Source of the DNA: Monomorium pharaonis
Lineage: Eukaryota > Arthropoda > Insecta > Hymenoptera > Formicidae
NCBI RefSeq assembly: GCF_013373865.1
Contig: NC_050468.1
Location: 27,980,774-28,044,773, forward strand
DNA: 64,000 nucleotides
Direction of reading: 5' to 3'
Below, one piece after another: positions 25,802-36,300 of the stretch. The translations under genes were made by a program, and so were the position numbers. The first letter of the stretch is position 1. Every line of letters starts with the position of its first letter. Under the pieces are notes generated by a model. The model saw only the letters and a program-made list of their open reading frames with translations. It had not been told where the DNA came from and did no database searches.

Positions 25802-26969
25802 CTTCTAATCAGCGTCGTCACTCGAGCGCACTCGAGCGCGACTAATGCGCCCTTAATACGCGCGGGGGCGGCCTCCCCGTTAACGGTGCCCGCTCATGGA
25901 CGACGTACCTATAGAGAATTCCCCTATGCATTATGCTATACACAGTTAATATCAGCCGCGCGCAGAACACTGAGCCATATCGCGTTCACACACGCACAAT
26001 ATAGAAAAGATCACGGACGCAAAGGATGGGCGGCGGCAGGAGGGGGGGGGGGAGTGGCGTGTGAGTAGAGCGACGGGGGAAACTTGCGGGGAGTGTCCCG
26101 TGTCGAAGGCGAGAGCGACGAAACGTCCTTCACGCGCGAGCGCAAAAAATGAAGAGCGAGTAGCACGCACGAAAACGAACTATACATGTCGAGGACGAAG
26201 GGAAGAGAAACGATCCAGTATACGCGATCAGCTCGGTCGCCCCCCTCCCCTTCTCCCCCGTGAACACACCCTGTCGGTCTTCTCCACCTTGTGATTTTTT
26301 TTTCTCTCCCTGTCCCTTTAGTACCCCGTATATTCACGCGGTTGTCCACCGACGCTTCGAATCCTTAATTAATATTGCACGCACCGGCACACGGGGGGGG
26401 GGGCTACGTAGCCCAGCGGCGTTCGTTTTTCTCCTTCTTTTTTTTCCACGTCACGACCGCCGGATCGTCGCCCCGAACAACGAACGAAATCGATCGCCGC
26501 GAATCTGGATCAAAGCGCGCAATTCGCGCGCGATCCAACGATCTCGCCACGCCGATATGTAACGCACGAAAAGAAAGAACAGGAACAAAAAAAAAAAGAG
26601 ACAGATATGAACGTGTAACGAAGAGTCGTAATCTCGTCGAGCCCCGACAATTTCTCGATCGAGCGAAATCACCCTTGAGGGGATCCGCATTGCCCCTGGA
26701 ACGAGGCCAATCCCCTGATCACGATGCGCTCGCGAATCGCATCTCCGCAATTTCCTTTTTTTATTTTTATCCTTCCTCCCTTCAATTTTTCCCTCTATCT
26801 CCTCTCTTTCTTATGTACTTGTCGCTCGAACGCGACTTACAAATATTATATAGTAACGCGTATACGTACGGGGTACGTACATATACAAATTTATATTATG
26901 CTTATGCATTACTTGTCTGCGCGCGTCCACGCGATTGAGGCAGATCGCTCGATCCACGTCGGACGCACT

Positions 26970-27005
26970 CTGTGTGTGTGTGTGTGTGTGTGTTTGTGGG
27001 TGTGG

Positions 27006-27070
<65 letters not shown>
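26970..27070. repeat. Long TG dinucleotide microsatellite
   Basis: About 100 bp of TG repeats with one interruption around 26992-27009 (TTTGTGGGTGTGGATG). In the p35 transcript it would be a CA repeat. Confidence 0.9.
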
Positions 27071-27071
<1 letters not shown>

Positions 27072-28140
27072 TCTTCGAGCTTTCTCATCCTTCGCGGCAG
27101 AGCATTCTCTCTTCCGCGGAATCACGCGAAATCACACTTACGCTATAGAGATTCATGTCATTATTATTATTATTATTATTCTCTAATCGGTACTTTAATC
27201 GTTTTAGCATTACGTTACTAATTACGTTATATAACTATCAATCAACGCCCTACCGTGAATCGTCTCGTTCGCGCCCGCCGGACGGCACCCCTGGTATCTC
27301 TACTGTCTCCACTCTGCACCCCGTGCAGAGTTTCGTGATTCTCTGCCCGGGTGTCCGTTCGGTCGGGCGCGATCCTACGTTTCTCTCGTTTTGAGCTGAA
27401 AAACATTCAGGCGCCGCGCTCCGAGGAGGAGCACCTCCGTTTCTCCACGAGCGCGACGCGAAACGCACACGTATATATTAACGCTAATTTAATAATAATA
27501 ATCAGTCCTTAAACCCTCGCCTCGACTTCCACTCGTTCCTGGGAACTTCCGATTCGCCTTTCCTGTGAAAATGACCGTCGCATGCCGAAAAAGGAATTCG
27601 AAGTTACTTCGTTTTCTTTTCTTCTTTTTTTTTTTGGTATTTTCCATTGTAGTCTTCGTGTAGGCCAACGAAGTTTTCGGCGCCCGTGCGAGCGCGATCG
27701 TGTAGGTTAGAATCTTCCTCCCTGCCTCTCTGGTTTGACCCCGTAAACCTTCATCTCGACTAGTTGCGCCCTGCCGTCTCGTCTTTTAGGTGGTTTCGAA
27801 GATTATGCTCTTCTTGAGGCCCTTGCGAGGACAACCGAGCCGCCGTGTGTTACGGAACGCCTCCCTCTCCGAACAACTGTTTGAACCCCAATTTTAATGT
27901 TATTTTAGTCTGAGACCTCTGTTGAGTTGTATTGTTATTCATTAACTCTTTATAAAATCGTAGTAATGGATAATAGAAAATAATAATATTTCTTTGAAAA
28001 CTGTACACAATTCTCCATTTATATATCTTGCTGTATTTGTTGAGCTGCTTGTGATAAGCGCGTCGATTATAAATTAAGGAAGCCAGTGCCGATGTTCACT
28101 GCCGATGGGATACCTAACCGACGCCTTATGGAAGCAATCG

Positions 28141-30324
28141 TTATACCGTCGTAACGTACTCACGCAGCTCGGAAGATTCGGCCTTGACCCAAGGATCGTC
28201 GTACTTGGACACTTCCTCGCTGCGAGTTCTACCGGGTGGTTTGGGACGTTCGCGAGGATGCATGCGCGGCCCCTCTTCGCTCAATGATCTTTTCGTTGCG
28301 TCTATATGCTTCGGCACGTCCAGCAGGGCCGTGGATCTGGTCAGCTGGGGCCTCTGTCGTTTAGTCTCCTCGCTAGCAGCGCGTACTATTACCGTCGGCG
28401 GGGGAGGGCCGGCCTGGGGGGGCAGTTTGTCCTCCAAAGGACTCCAGGGGAGTGATGACCGTCCTCCCTTCCGGAACGCACCCTTCCGGACGAGCTTGGA
28501 CTTGCCAGACCTGCGCACCGGCGAGACATACTCCGGCGAGTATTCCGGCTTTATGATACTTTTCCGCTTGGCGGTGGGCGTGGTGGGCACCCTCGGTGAC
28601 CAGACCGGCGACGACAAGTCATCATCCGACGTGGTCATGATCTTCTTCGGCGGTGTCTTCTCCGGCGATTCGTCCTTCCAGCCACCCTGATAGAGCGGGA
28701 ACGGCGCGATCTGATTGAGAATCTTCCACCGGAATTCCTCGTCGTCGCTTTTGCTGGGCGTCACCGGTTCCAGAGGCGGACAGTGCGTAGGCGTGACATT
28801 TTCGAAGGGTGACCACTTTTTGTCGTCGATTACCTCGACCGGGATGTCGCTCGGTGACTCATCGTACGGTGTCCACTTGATATCGCTGATGTGCTTTTGC
28901 TTATCACGCTTCTTCATTCCGATCGTCGGTAGTGGCGACGAGTCCTCGTATGGTGCCCACTTGGTGCTGGTGATGCTGATCTCTGGCGAAATCAGACGCC
29001 GTACAATTCTGTTCTCCAGCTTGCTCATCTGCCGTGGATCTGGCTCCGGCGACATGCTCCTGCGTATGCTGTACTTGGGCCGTTCGCGTAGACTCTTACT
29101 TTTGGGTTCATCCATGCTTCTGTACCACTTCGACACCTTTTTCTCGGCGGGCAAAGAGACGTGCTGTTTCATAGCCCACCTTGCTCGTAAGGACTTCTTA
29201 GTCGCTACCGGACTGACCTTTTCTTTTTCTTTATCTTTTTTCTCTTTGTGACTGAAGCCCCATTTTCTCGAACTTTCGCTCCTCACCTGAGCGGAGCGCT
29301 CCAATTTGGGTCGATCCTTCTTTCCTCTGGCGGCTCTCGGATCCTCGCTAGCTTGCCTCTTTACCTCCGGTTTCTCCCATGTCACGGCCGGTTCTTCGGG
29401 TGTTAGCGATTTCGAGTAATGCAGTTTCTTTTCCTCCTTCTGCGGCGGCTTCTGCGGCGGCTTTTCCGGCTCTTTCTCCTGTGGCTCTTTCTTCACTTCC
29501 ACTGGTGACGCGGGCGGCGGTGTCTTCACTTTGGGACAAGTGCACCTGGGTTTTGGATTTGGCATTACGTCCGGCACCTGTAACCATTTGGCCTCTCTCG
29601 CGAATCTGGTGTCGTCGCTGCTGTGCTTCCTCAAGTCGTGCATCGGTGTCAGCAGATTTTCCACCGACCACTTGTCCCCCTCCGCACTGTGGTGCTTCCT
29701 GAGATCGCCGCGATGCACGCCCTCCGACTTCTTCTGTCCTGGCGTCAAACTGTGGCAGCTGCACTTCGTTTTCCTGGCGATATCTAAGTCGGTGGTCGAG
29801 GTATGGAGCTCCCAGCGGAACTCTGTACCTTCGCTGGTGCGCCTCCTCAGATCCCAGATTGCTTCGTCGGGTGACAAATAGCCGCTGGTGCTCCATGTCA
29901 CCTCGGTGCTGCGTACTCTGAGGAAAGAGCCGCGTTCTTTATAAGCGGTAAATTCGACTTCCCCACAGTTACAGAGCTTCGTCGGCGTTCTTTGCGATTC
30001 TAGCGGTGCCGGCTCGATGGCGTCCAAGTCCTCGATCATCCATGGGATCTCCTCGCGGCGCCGTCGGCCACACGACGGGCAGAATAAGTCGTCGCGGCTA
30101 GACCGCGGTTGCTGGCGAGGCACTGTCGGAGTCGAAGTCGAGGTCGATGCCGTGGCGTCAAGCTGCGAGAGCGGCTCCACGTCGCGATGGCCATCGTCAG
30201 AGTGTCGTGACGTCGCAGCCGTGCCTGGCGATGCGCACCAGCAGGTGTGTGTAGCTCCGTCAAGCTGCCTTGGTGGGTACCGCGACTCCGGAGACGACGA
30301 GGCTCCGTTCGAGGCCGCTGCCAG
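28141..30324 (-). CDS. Long uncharacterised frame; possible C-terminal extension or separate protein overlapping the p35 stop
   Basis: An open frame of 727 codons runs from just after a TGA at 30325-30327 to the TAA at 28141-28143. Its first ATG is at 30039, but coding-like sequence begins upstream of it. It contains Cys pairs (LFCPSCG, LCNCG, CSCHS, CTCP) and a Pro/Lys/Glu-rich centre. Five diverged W-x-P units occur (KWAPYEDSSP, KWTPYDESP, KWSPFENVTP, VWSPRVP, LPWSPLED), with many basic-Ser segments such as KRSLSEEGP. I do not recognise a family. From p35 exon 3, which ends in phase 0, acceptors with first exon bases 30285 or 30264 would join this frame cleanly, giving a tail of 714 or 707 residues. 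Alternatives are a separate gene with unseen 5' exons, or a second cistron. Coding status is supported by length, internal repeats and composition; the joining is inference. Confidence 0.6.
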   Translation of the reverse strand: MAAASNGASSSPESRYPPRQLDGATHTCWCASPGTAATSRHSDDGHRDVEPLSQLDATASTSTSTPTVPRQQPRSSRDDLFCPSCGRRRREEIPWMIEDLDAIEPAPLESQRTPTKLCNCGEVEFTAYKERGSFLRVRSTEVTWSTSGYLSPDEAIWDLRRRTSEGTEFRWELHTSTTDLDIARKTKCSCHSLTPGQKKSEGVHRGDLRKHHSAEGDKWSVENLLTPMHDLRKHSSDDTRFAREAKWLQVPDVMPNPKPRCTCPKVKTPPPASPVEVKKEPQEKEPEKPPQKPPQKEEKKLHYSKSLTPEEPAVTWEKPEVKRQASEDPRAARGKKDRPKLERSAQVRSESSRKWGFSHKEKKDKEKEKVSPVATKKSLRARWAMKQHVSLPAEKKVSKWYRSMDEPKSKSLRERPKYSIRRSMSPEPDPRQMSKLENRIVRRLISPEISITSTKWAPYEDSSPLPTIGMKKRDKQKHISDIKWTPYDESPSDIPVEVIDDKKWSPFENVTPTHCPPLEPVTPSKSDDEEFRWKILNQIAPFPLYQGGWKDESPEKTPPKKIMTTSDDDLSSPVWSPRVPTTPTAKRKSIIKPEYSPEYVSPVRRSGKSKLVRKGAFRKGGRSSLPWSPLEDKLPPQAGPPPPTVIVRAASEETKRQRPQLTRSTALLDVPKHIDATKRSLSEEGPRMHPRERPKPPGRTRSEEVSKYDDPWVKAESSELREYVTTV

Positions 30325-33300
30325 TCAGACTTCCGCGTTCGCTGGAACCGCAGGCCTGCCACGAAATCACAGATTAGAGCTGTTATACTCAATTCATTTT
30401 TATTTCGCTATGCGATTTTTCTTTGGGGGAAAAAAAACAATTAAAAAAAGAATTTTATTAACTGTAATAGTACCAGAAAGACATATTGTTTAATATTTTC
30501 ATTGATTTGTACGTTTCGAATGTATAATTGATGTAATTTGTAAATTAATATAGAATCAAGTTGAAATAATTCTTAAATTGATATTATATGAAGAAGATAT
30601 TATATTAATGCACTAAATTAGTAAATTATGTAACGATGTGCACGCGCGTGTGATTCTTAAATTACTTATATTATTTATTATCAATGAAGTCTTGGCAAGA
30701 AAATATACCTTCAGCTCGCTGAAGATCTCTGTGAAGAAACCGGGCTCGCTGTTGATTCGCAGCATTTCGGAGCTAAGTCGGTTGACGATCAGAAGACATC
30801 GGTCCCAGAACTTGTCCTTGCTGTCCTCGACGAGGAACGGCTTTAGCGGGTAACTGATCTCGTTACCCATGTAACTATAGCTCAGGTAAAGACACGTCAG
30901 TACCGTCGCCTGGAGTTCCTTCTCGGATGCCTCGTCGCCGTCGACGAGCTCTTTCACCAGCATATACACGAACACTACGTTGGCAGGGTTTATAAAGGGC
31001 ACGTCCTAATAAACAAAGAAAGATAAACATGTGATTAGAATTTTATATTATTTGATTTAGCAATGCTATTCTAAGGATCTAATTTATTAAATAAACATAT
31101 ATATTAGTCTAATAAATTAAATAAAATTTGTTTTTTGATAGATAGTTTTATGTAACATTTAAATTGCAGAAATATTCTGTTAGCCTCTTAGCTTTTAATA
31201 ACTCTTATATAGACGTAATTGCGCAGAAAAGTATGATTAATATCTAAAGTACATTATATTGTATCACAAAGTATGTCTGTAATATAAATATTATCGGTGT
31301 ATCTCATCAGGCAACAATGAGCGATAAAAATAAAGTTCGTGATGACTCGTAATTACGGAAATAGAAAGAGATTTTTTTTTAATCATGTGTCTATAAAAAA
31401 TTTATTTGTCTAAACTTGTATTTTAATACATTACAACAAATGGATATCATTTTGAGATAAATTTTGATGAATTCAGCACTCAATACATGTTGTGGCGAGT
31501 TATACGCCACATATGTGTTATATCACCGATATTACAACATTGTTAATATGTAAACATGTTTTTACGTATGCCATTAATCGCGTAGTGTCTTGCATAGTGT
31601 CACATAATATGTTGAATGTTTCCCTATAGACTTTAGGGACATACGTGTTTTCATACGGTTGTGTAAATGTGTCAGTATAAATACATGTAGGCATATATAT
31701 CGAACGTAAGCGTTTTAGGTACAAATATAGTCACATAGATGTTAATTAGTGCGGATACACAAGGAGAACATGTTGTATAAATAGAGGAGTCTATTTATAT
31801 TTTGATAAGACTTGCGTTAGCCATGAAACATAAAGAAAATTAAGTACATCTATGTATATACCTATATTATTAATATGTATACATATATATATATATATAT
31901 TTGTATACGTGTGCATATATATGTATATGTGTATAAATATAGCTGTACGTGTATTTTGCCTTATGTATAAAAAATTTTTCAATTAAAAGTTGCGAAAGAA
32001 AAAAAATACATTCCTTCTATCATATTTGAAAAACTTAACCAACGAAAAATTGAATTTAATATAAAAAAATAATAAACAATAATATTGATTATTAAAATAA
32101 ATGTATTATGATTAATTAACAAAAATATTAAAGTTTATATAATAAATTAAGTAGATTTGTTGAAGTCTTTTTGTATCAGTTACAAGTTTTAATAGATTCA
32201 AATACTAAATAAAGTTTGCTTATTTCAACTAAATATTACATATGTTTGTACATTATATATATTAGAAATAAAACCAATATTAATGTTTTAGCTTGAAGAA
32301 ATATAGCTACATTAATCTAATCTGATTTTTAAATACAAATGTAAAATGCTAACGTGGACTGTATACCGTGAATAAATAATACTCACTTTATAATCAGGAA
32401 TATACATATTCTGTAACAAGTTGGAGTAATTTAATTTTAACTATTAATAAAATCAATTAATTATGCATTATATCACGAATCTCTTTCGATCCTTCAGTGA
32501 AGATCATAATTTTTTTTGACGCTTGCATGCTCCACGATCAGGCGTCTTGGCAAAGGTATTCTCGATGATTTGTCATTTTCGAGAGGTGATGATTAATTAA
32601 AAATCCATTACTGTTTTGGAGAAATTTAAATCCGCCTCTTTGGCACAGACAGCAGACGCGTAATTCTTATGCCACGATTATCACGGTATCACGCATAATA
32701 TTCAGAAACAACATGACCGTATCTCATTTAAGAGAAAAGTGTGTGCTTGTTATTTATCATAATACATCTCAAGGGGGAAGCCATGTACGCATCAGGTCGT
32801 GGCGTGCACGCCAAGACGGAGCGAGTCGCATTAAGATGCGCGCATGGATGCATCGGTGGCTCATGGTGCAGTAGAAGCGTAGGGTGCATCGATTCGTGAG
32901 AGGTTGTGCACGGCGTGGCGCGATGCAGCCGTCGTGCACATGATGTGGGTGCATTAAGCGGTGAGGCCACATCGGTGACCCGGGGAGGATCGATGCCCTC
33001 GATACGTTTTCCCCGCGCGATCGGCAACTTGCTGCCTGTTTTTATTGTCTAGGCCGCATAGTCGGCCACCCCGTACCTTGTTAGTCGTGTCTCTCGGTTT
33101 AATGCACATTACGCGCCGCGCGCACTCACGTTTGCAATTTGCTCACACGCCAGGCTGCATCGTCCCCTTCTGGACTCTCCCATCGCCGGCGTACGACGCT
33201 GGCAGGGCCGACGACACTTCTCGGCGACGTCGACACGCCCTCCTCGTGCCAGCCCCGGAGGAGGATAATCGGAGCAGTGCACCTTGCACAATGCAGCGGA

Positions 33301-36300
33301 AGGGAAAAAGGGATGCGCGCAACCTCGCGTAAACGCGCGCCAGAGATTCTTTCGCGATCTTCCCGCGAAAACTCGCGTCCGAGTCGCCCGAGGTAACGCT
33401 AATGTAATCGGATAACTACTCCTTTAACGTGAACGAAATTGCTTGCGGTGTACTCAGAATTCTATTTAGAAAATTTCACTTTATATCGCGATTGTTTCAG
33501 ATATTGAAAATACCTAAGACTTCTAAAATTTAAATGAGTGACGTGTTTTAATGGACGAATTATCGATGGTATTGCGAACAAAACAGATCGCGTGACGTTA
33601 TCGAGAAAAAACTCAAATCGGCTATTTCAACCCTTAAAAAATTGATAGAAAACGATAAGAATCGATATTCTGTCAAAAAATATATCTGTCAAAAACCTTA
33701 TTATTCTTTATTGTAATTATTGTTTCATTATTTTTCATATTGCTGAAGGAATGTTATCATTTTGTATCATTGTCTGATAAAAACGGATTCAATTGTTGGA
33801 ATGCAATTTCTTATATTAATTTATTGTTCTTTATTTTGATTGGAATTTATTGTAACTAAATGATTAAATATTTTCGCAATTAATTATATTAATTCTCAAT
33901 TTGTAGCTACGATTGAAAACGATTAGATATGTCCTATTGTTTTCTATCAATTTTTTAAACGGGAAAATTCATATTTGCAGTGCTTCGATTTTTAGAGAAA
34001 GGTTGGATTTAAGTGAATTGATATAAGATAAATAATAATGGATTATGAAATCGTTCGACTTGTATCTATTCATTACTGACTGACAAGCGACTTACATTCA
34101 CTATTATTGCAACAAATGCTTCATGAATTGCCTCAGCTTGTATAATATTATAGTTATACTCAGAATAATCCTCTTAGATTGCAATCCTGCTGCATCGAAC
34201 CATTAATGTTTCAAGTAAGTAAGCACCTTTACTTTGTTGCAGAGTCTAGTGAATCTGTTCTAATTGCCAACAATTCGGTTTCCTTCTTTTTAACACTTAG
34301 CAACTACTCCCCAATATATATATATATATATATAGAAGCTATCTGAAAGATACCTAAAAAGATTGTACTTCCAAAGTTAAAAGATGGATGACGTGTTTTA
34401 ACTGGCGAACTATCGATGGTATTGTGAACAAAGCGGATCGCGTGACATTATCGAGAAAAATTATTCATAGATAGCGTCTATCGACGGAGAAACGTTTTTA
34501 TGTTTGCAACTTACAAAGTAAAACCCGGGTCTATAGACTCGTCGCATGAGTGAAAGTAGTATTCATAAAATTACGAGGAGGTCACATACCCAAGTTACTC
34601 ATGCACAACTTATTAAAAAAAAGGTTCACCTCGAAATTTTCGTATTTATCGGTCATCTGGAATTTTTTCTTAAATCCAATTTTCAACTATTCCTTTTTAT
34701 TAAGAAAAAATTGACAATAAATTGATCACGAGGGGGAGAACAAGAATGTGAAATAATGTGGGAAAAAAATATCGAATTATTTTTCATAATGTTTTTGCGT
34801 TATTATTATTATTTCACAAGGAGTAGAGCCGTTGCGAAGCTTTCGCTGTCGCATGCACGATTCATTAGGGTTTCCACGTGCTTCCGCTGACTCGTGAAGA
34901 GGCGATCCTCTCGATCAGGTATAACATCGCTCAAGAGTCTCGAGGGCTGCAGACCGCGGTGCAGCAGAATTAGGGGTGCCAATATACCCGGCGAGGACGT
35001 ATATACCCTCTGGGTCGGTCGATATTTACCAGGGGTGAGCGGCCTGTTCTATTCTTCACCGAGCGCGGGCACCGCGTTATTCGAGTCACCTCCATCGCGT
35101 AGACCTGAACCTTTTAATTAAATTTCCAAGACGGAAAATGGATAACGGTTTCCCGAATCCAGGACGCGAATGCGTTGCCTGGACCAATTAGCGGCGTAGT
35201 CGGCATGTACGCGAAACATCCCCAACCGCAACCGACAATCTGAGTCGCTTAGTCGGCTCAGGGATGTCCCAAATGGAACTACTCCGAAATCCGCGTGAAT
35301 TGCAATTAGCTCCCGGGTTACGCGTAATTAAATTATGCAAATGAATGAAACACACATACGCGCGCGATACGTACGCCGCGCCAACTGATATCCACTTTTA
35401 GTTGATTTTAACATGGTGTCAGCCGTCATATGAAGATCATCCAATTCCTGATTTCACAATTATATCGTCTTAATTGTTTCTTCCGATCGTGTTTCTCGAG
35501 GTGGAGAATTAGGTGACAAGTGTCGTGGCAGATAACGCGTGACACACGTGCCGCGCGCACGCGGAAACGTGACAGGAACGGAATTTTCAATCTCGGCCAC
35601 GTATGGTTTCCTTTTAACCAGATTTTCAGCAACGTGGCCCGATTTGATCTTGTTTAACGTTCAGACGAAACGGTAAATCGTCTGGATAGTTTACAGGACA
35701 GTCTTCTCGTGCGCTTTGACATTCCGATGGAGTTAAATGATAATGGAATGACGTAGAAAGTCAATATTTCACTTATGTTACAGTTGTAATAGCTTATTAT
35801 AGTTGAGCTTATTATAGTGAATGCAATCAGATATACAATATCATTAAAAAGTTGTGTAAAATATATCTGCTAGAATGAATTTATTTTTAAATAAAGTTTG
35901 TTTATAAATTTTCCTTGTTAAATAAAATGTATTTTTAATTAATCAAAAATATTAATTTTTTATTAATTTTTAATATTCAAATAATTAAAATATATTACAA
36001 AATCTTTTTTTTTCAAAAACGCTTCATAAAATTGGTAACGAGGTTATCTCGGCTTTTAGCACAGACCATTAAGAAATCATTAAGAAATAAAGCTAAATAA
36101 AAAATAAATAAGACACAAATTTGGAAATTTCTGGAACTTATTTTGCACAGAAAAATATTAAATTATGTAAGATATTCATAATTTAACAAAGACAATCAAG
36201 CATAATCTATTAAAAAAGAACGAATATGGTAACTTACTACAAATAGTGTGTTTAACGATAAAATCAAATGTTAATATACATATACTCATGTAAGTGTATA

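Larger units (their letters stand above)
22900..28140 (-). other. Probable long 3' UTR of the p35 transcription unit
   Basis: Composition changes sharply near 22.9-23.0 kb, from AT-rich intergenic to a mixed, CpG-containing block that continues to the stop codon at 28141. No convincing protein is encoded on either strand. The frames there are shadows of simple repeats: CT-rich 24121-24232, AT 24659-24706, GGT 25755-25801 and TG 26970-27070. A minus-strand AATAAA (TTTATT at 23017-23022) sits at the composition boundary. Long 3' UTRs are usual for neural genes. The assignment is an inference, and a separate non-coding transcript is an alternative. Confidence 0.4.

Noticed and set aside
26724..27186. 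Cys-Val and Thr-His repeat frames near 27.0 kb
   Set aside because: They are translations of the TG microsatellite on the two strands.
28184..29881. Open frames on the plus strand opposite the 679-codon block
   Set aside because: They are shadows of the minus-strand frame, which has the internal motif repeats and greater length.
30036..30392. 118-codon minus-strand frame through the p35 terminal exon in a third phase
   Set aside because: It cannot be joined in frame to p35 exon 3 at the phase-0 border with the upstream acceptor and continues as an Arg-rich sequence. It is probably a shadow.
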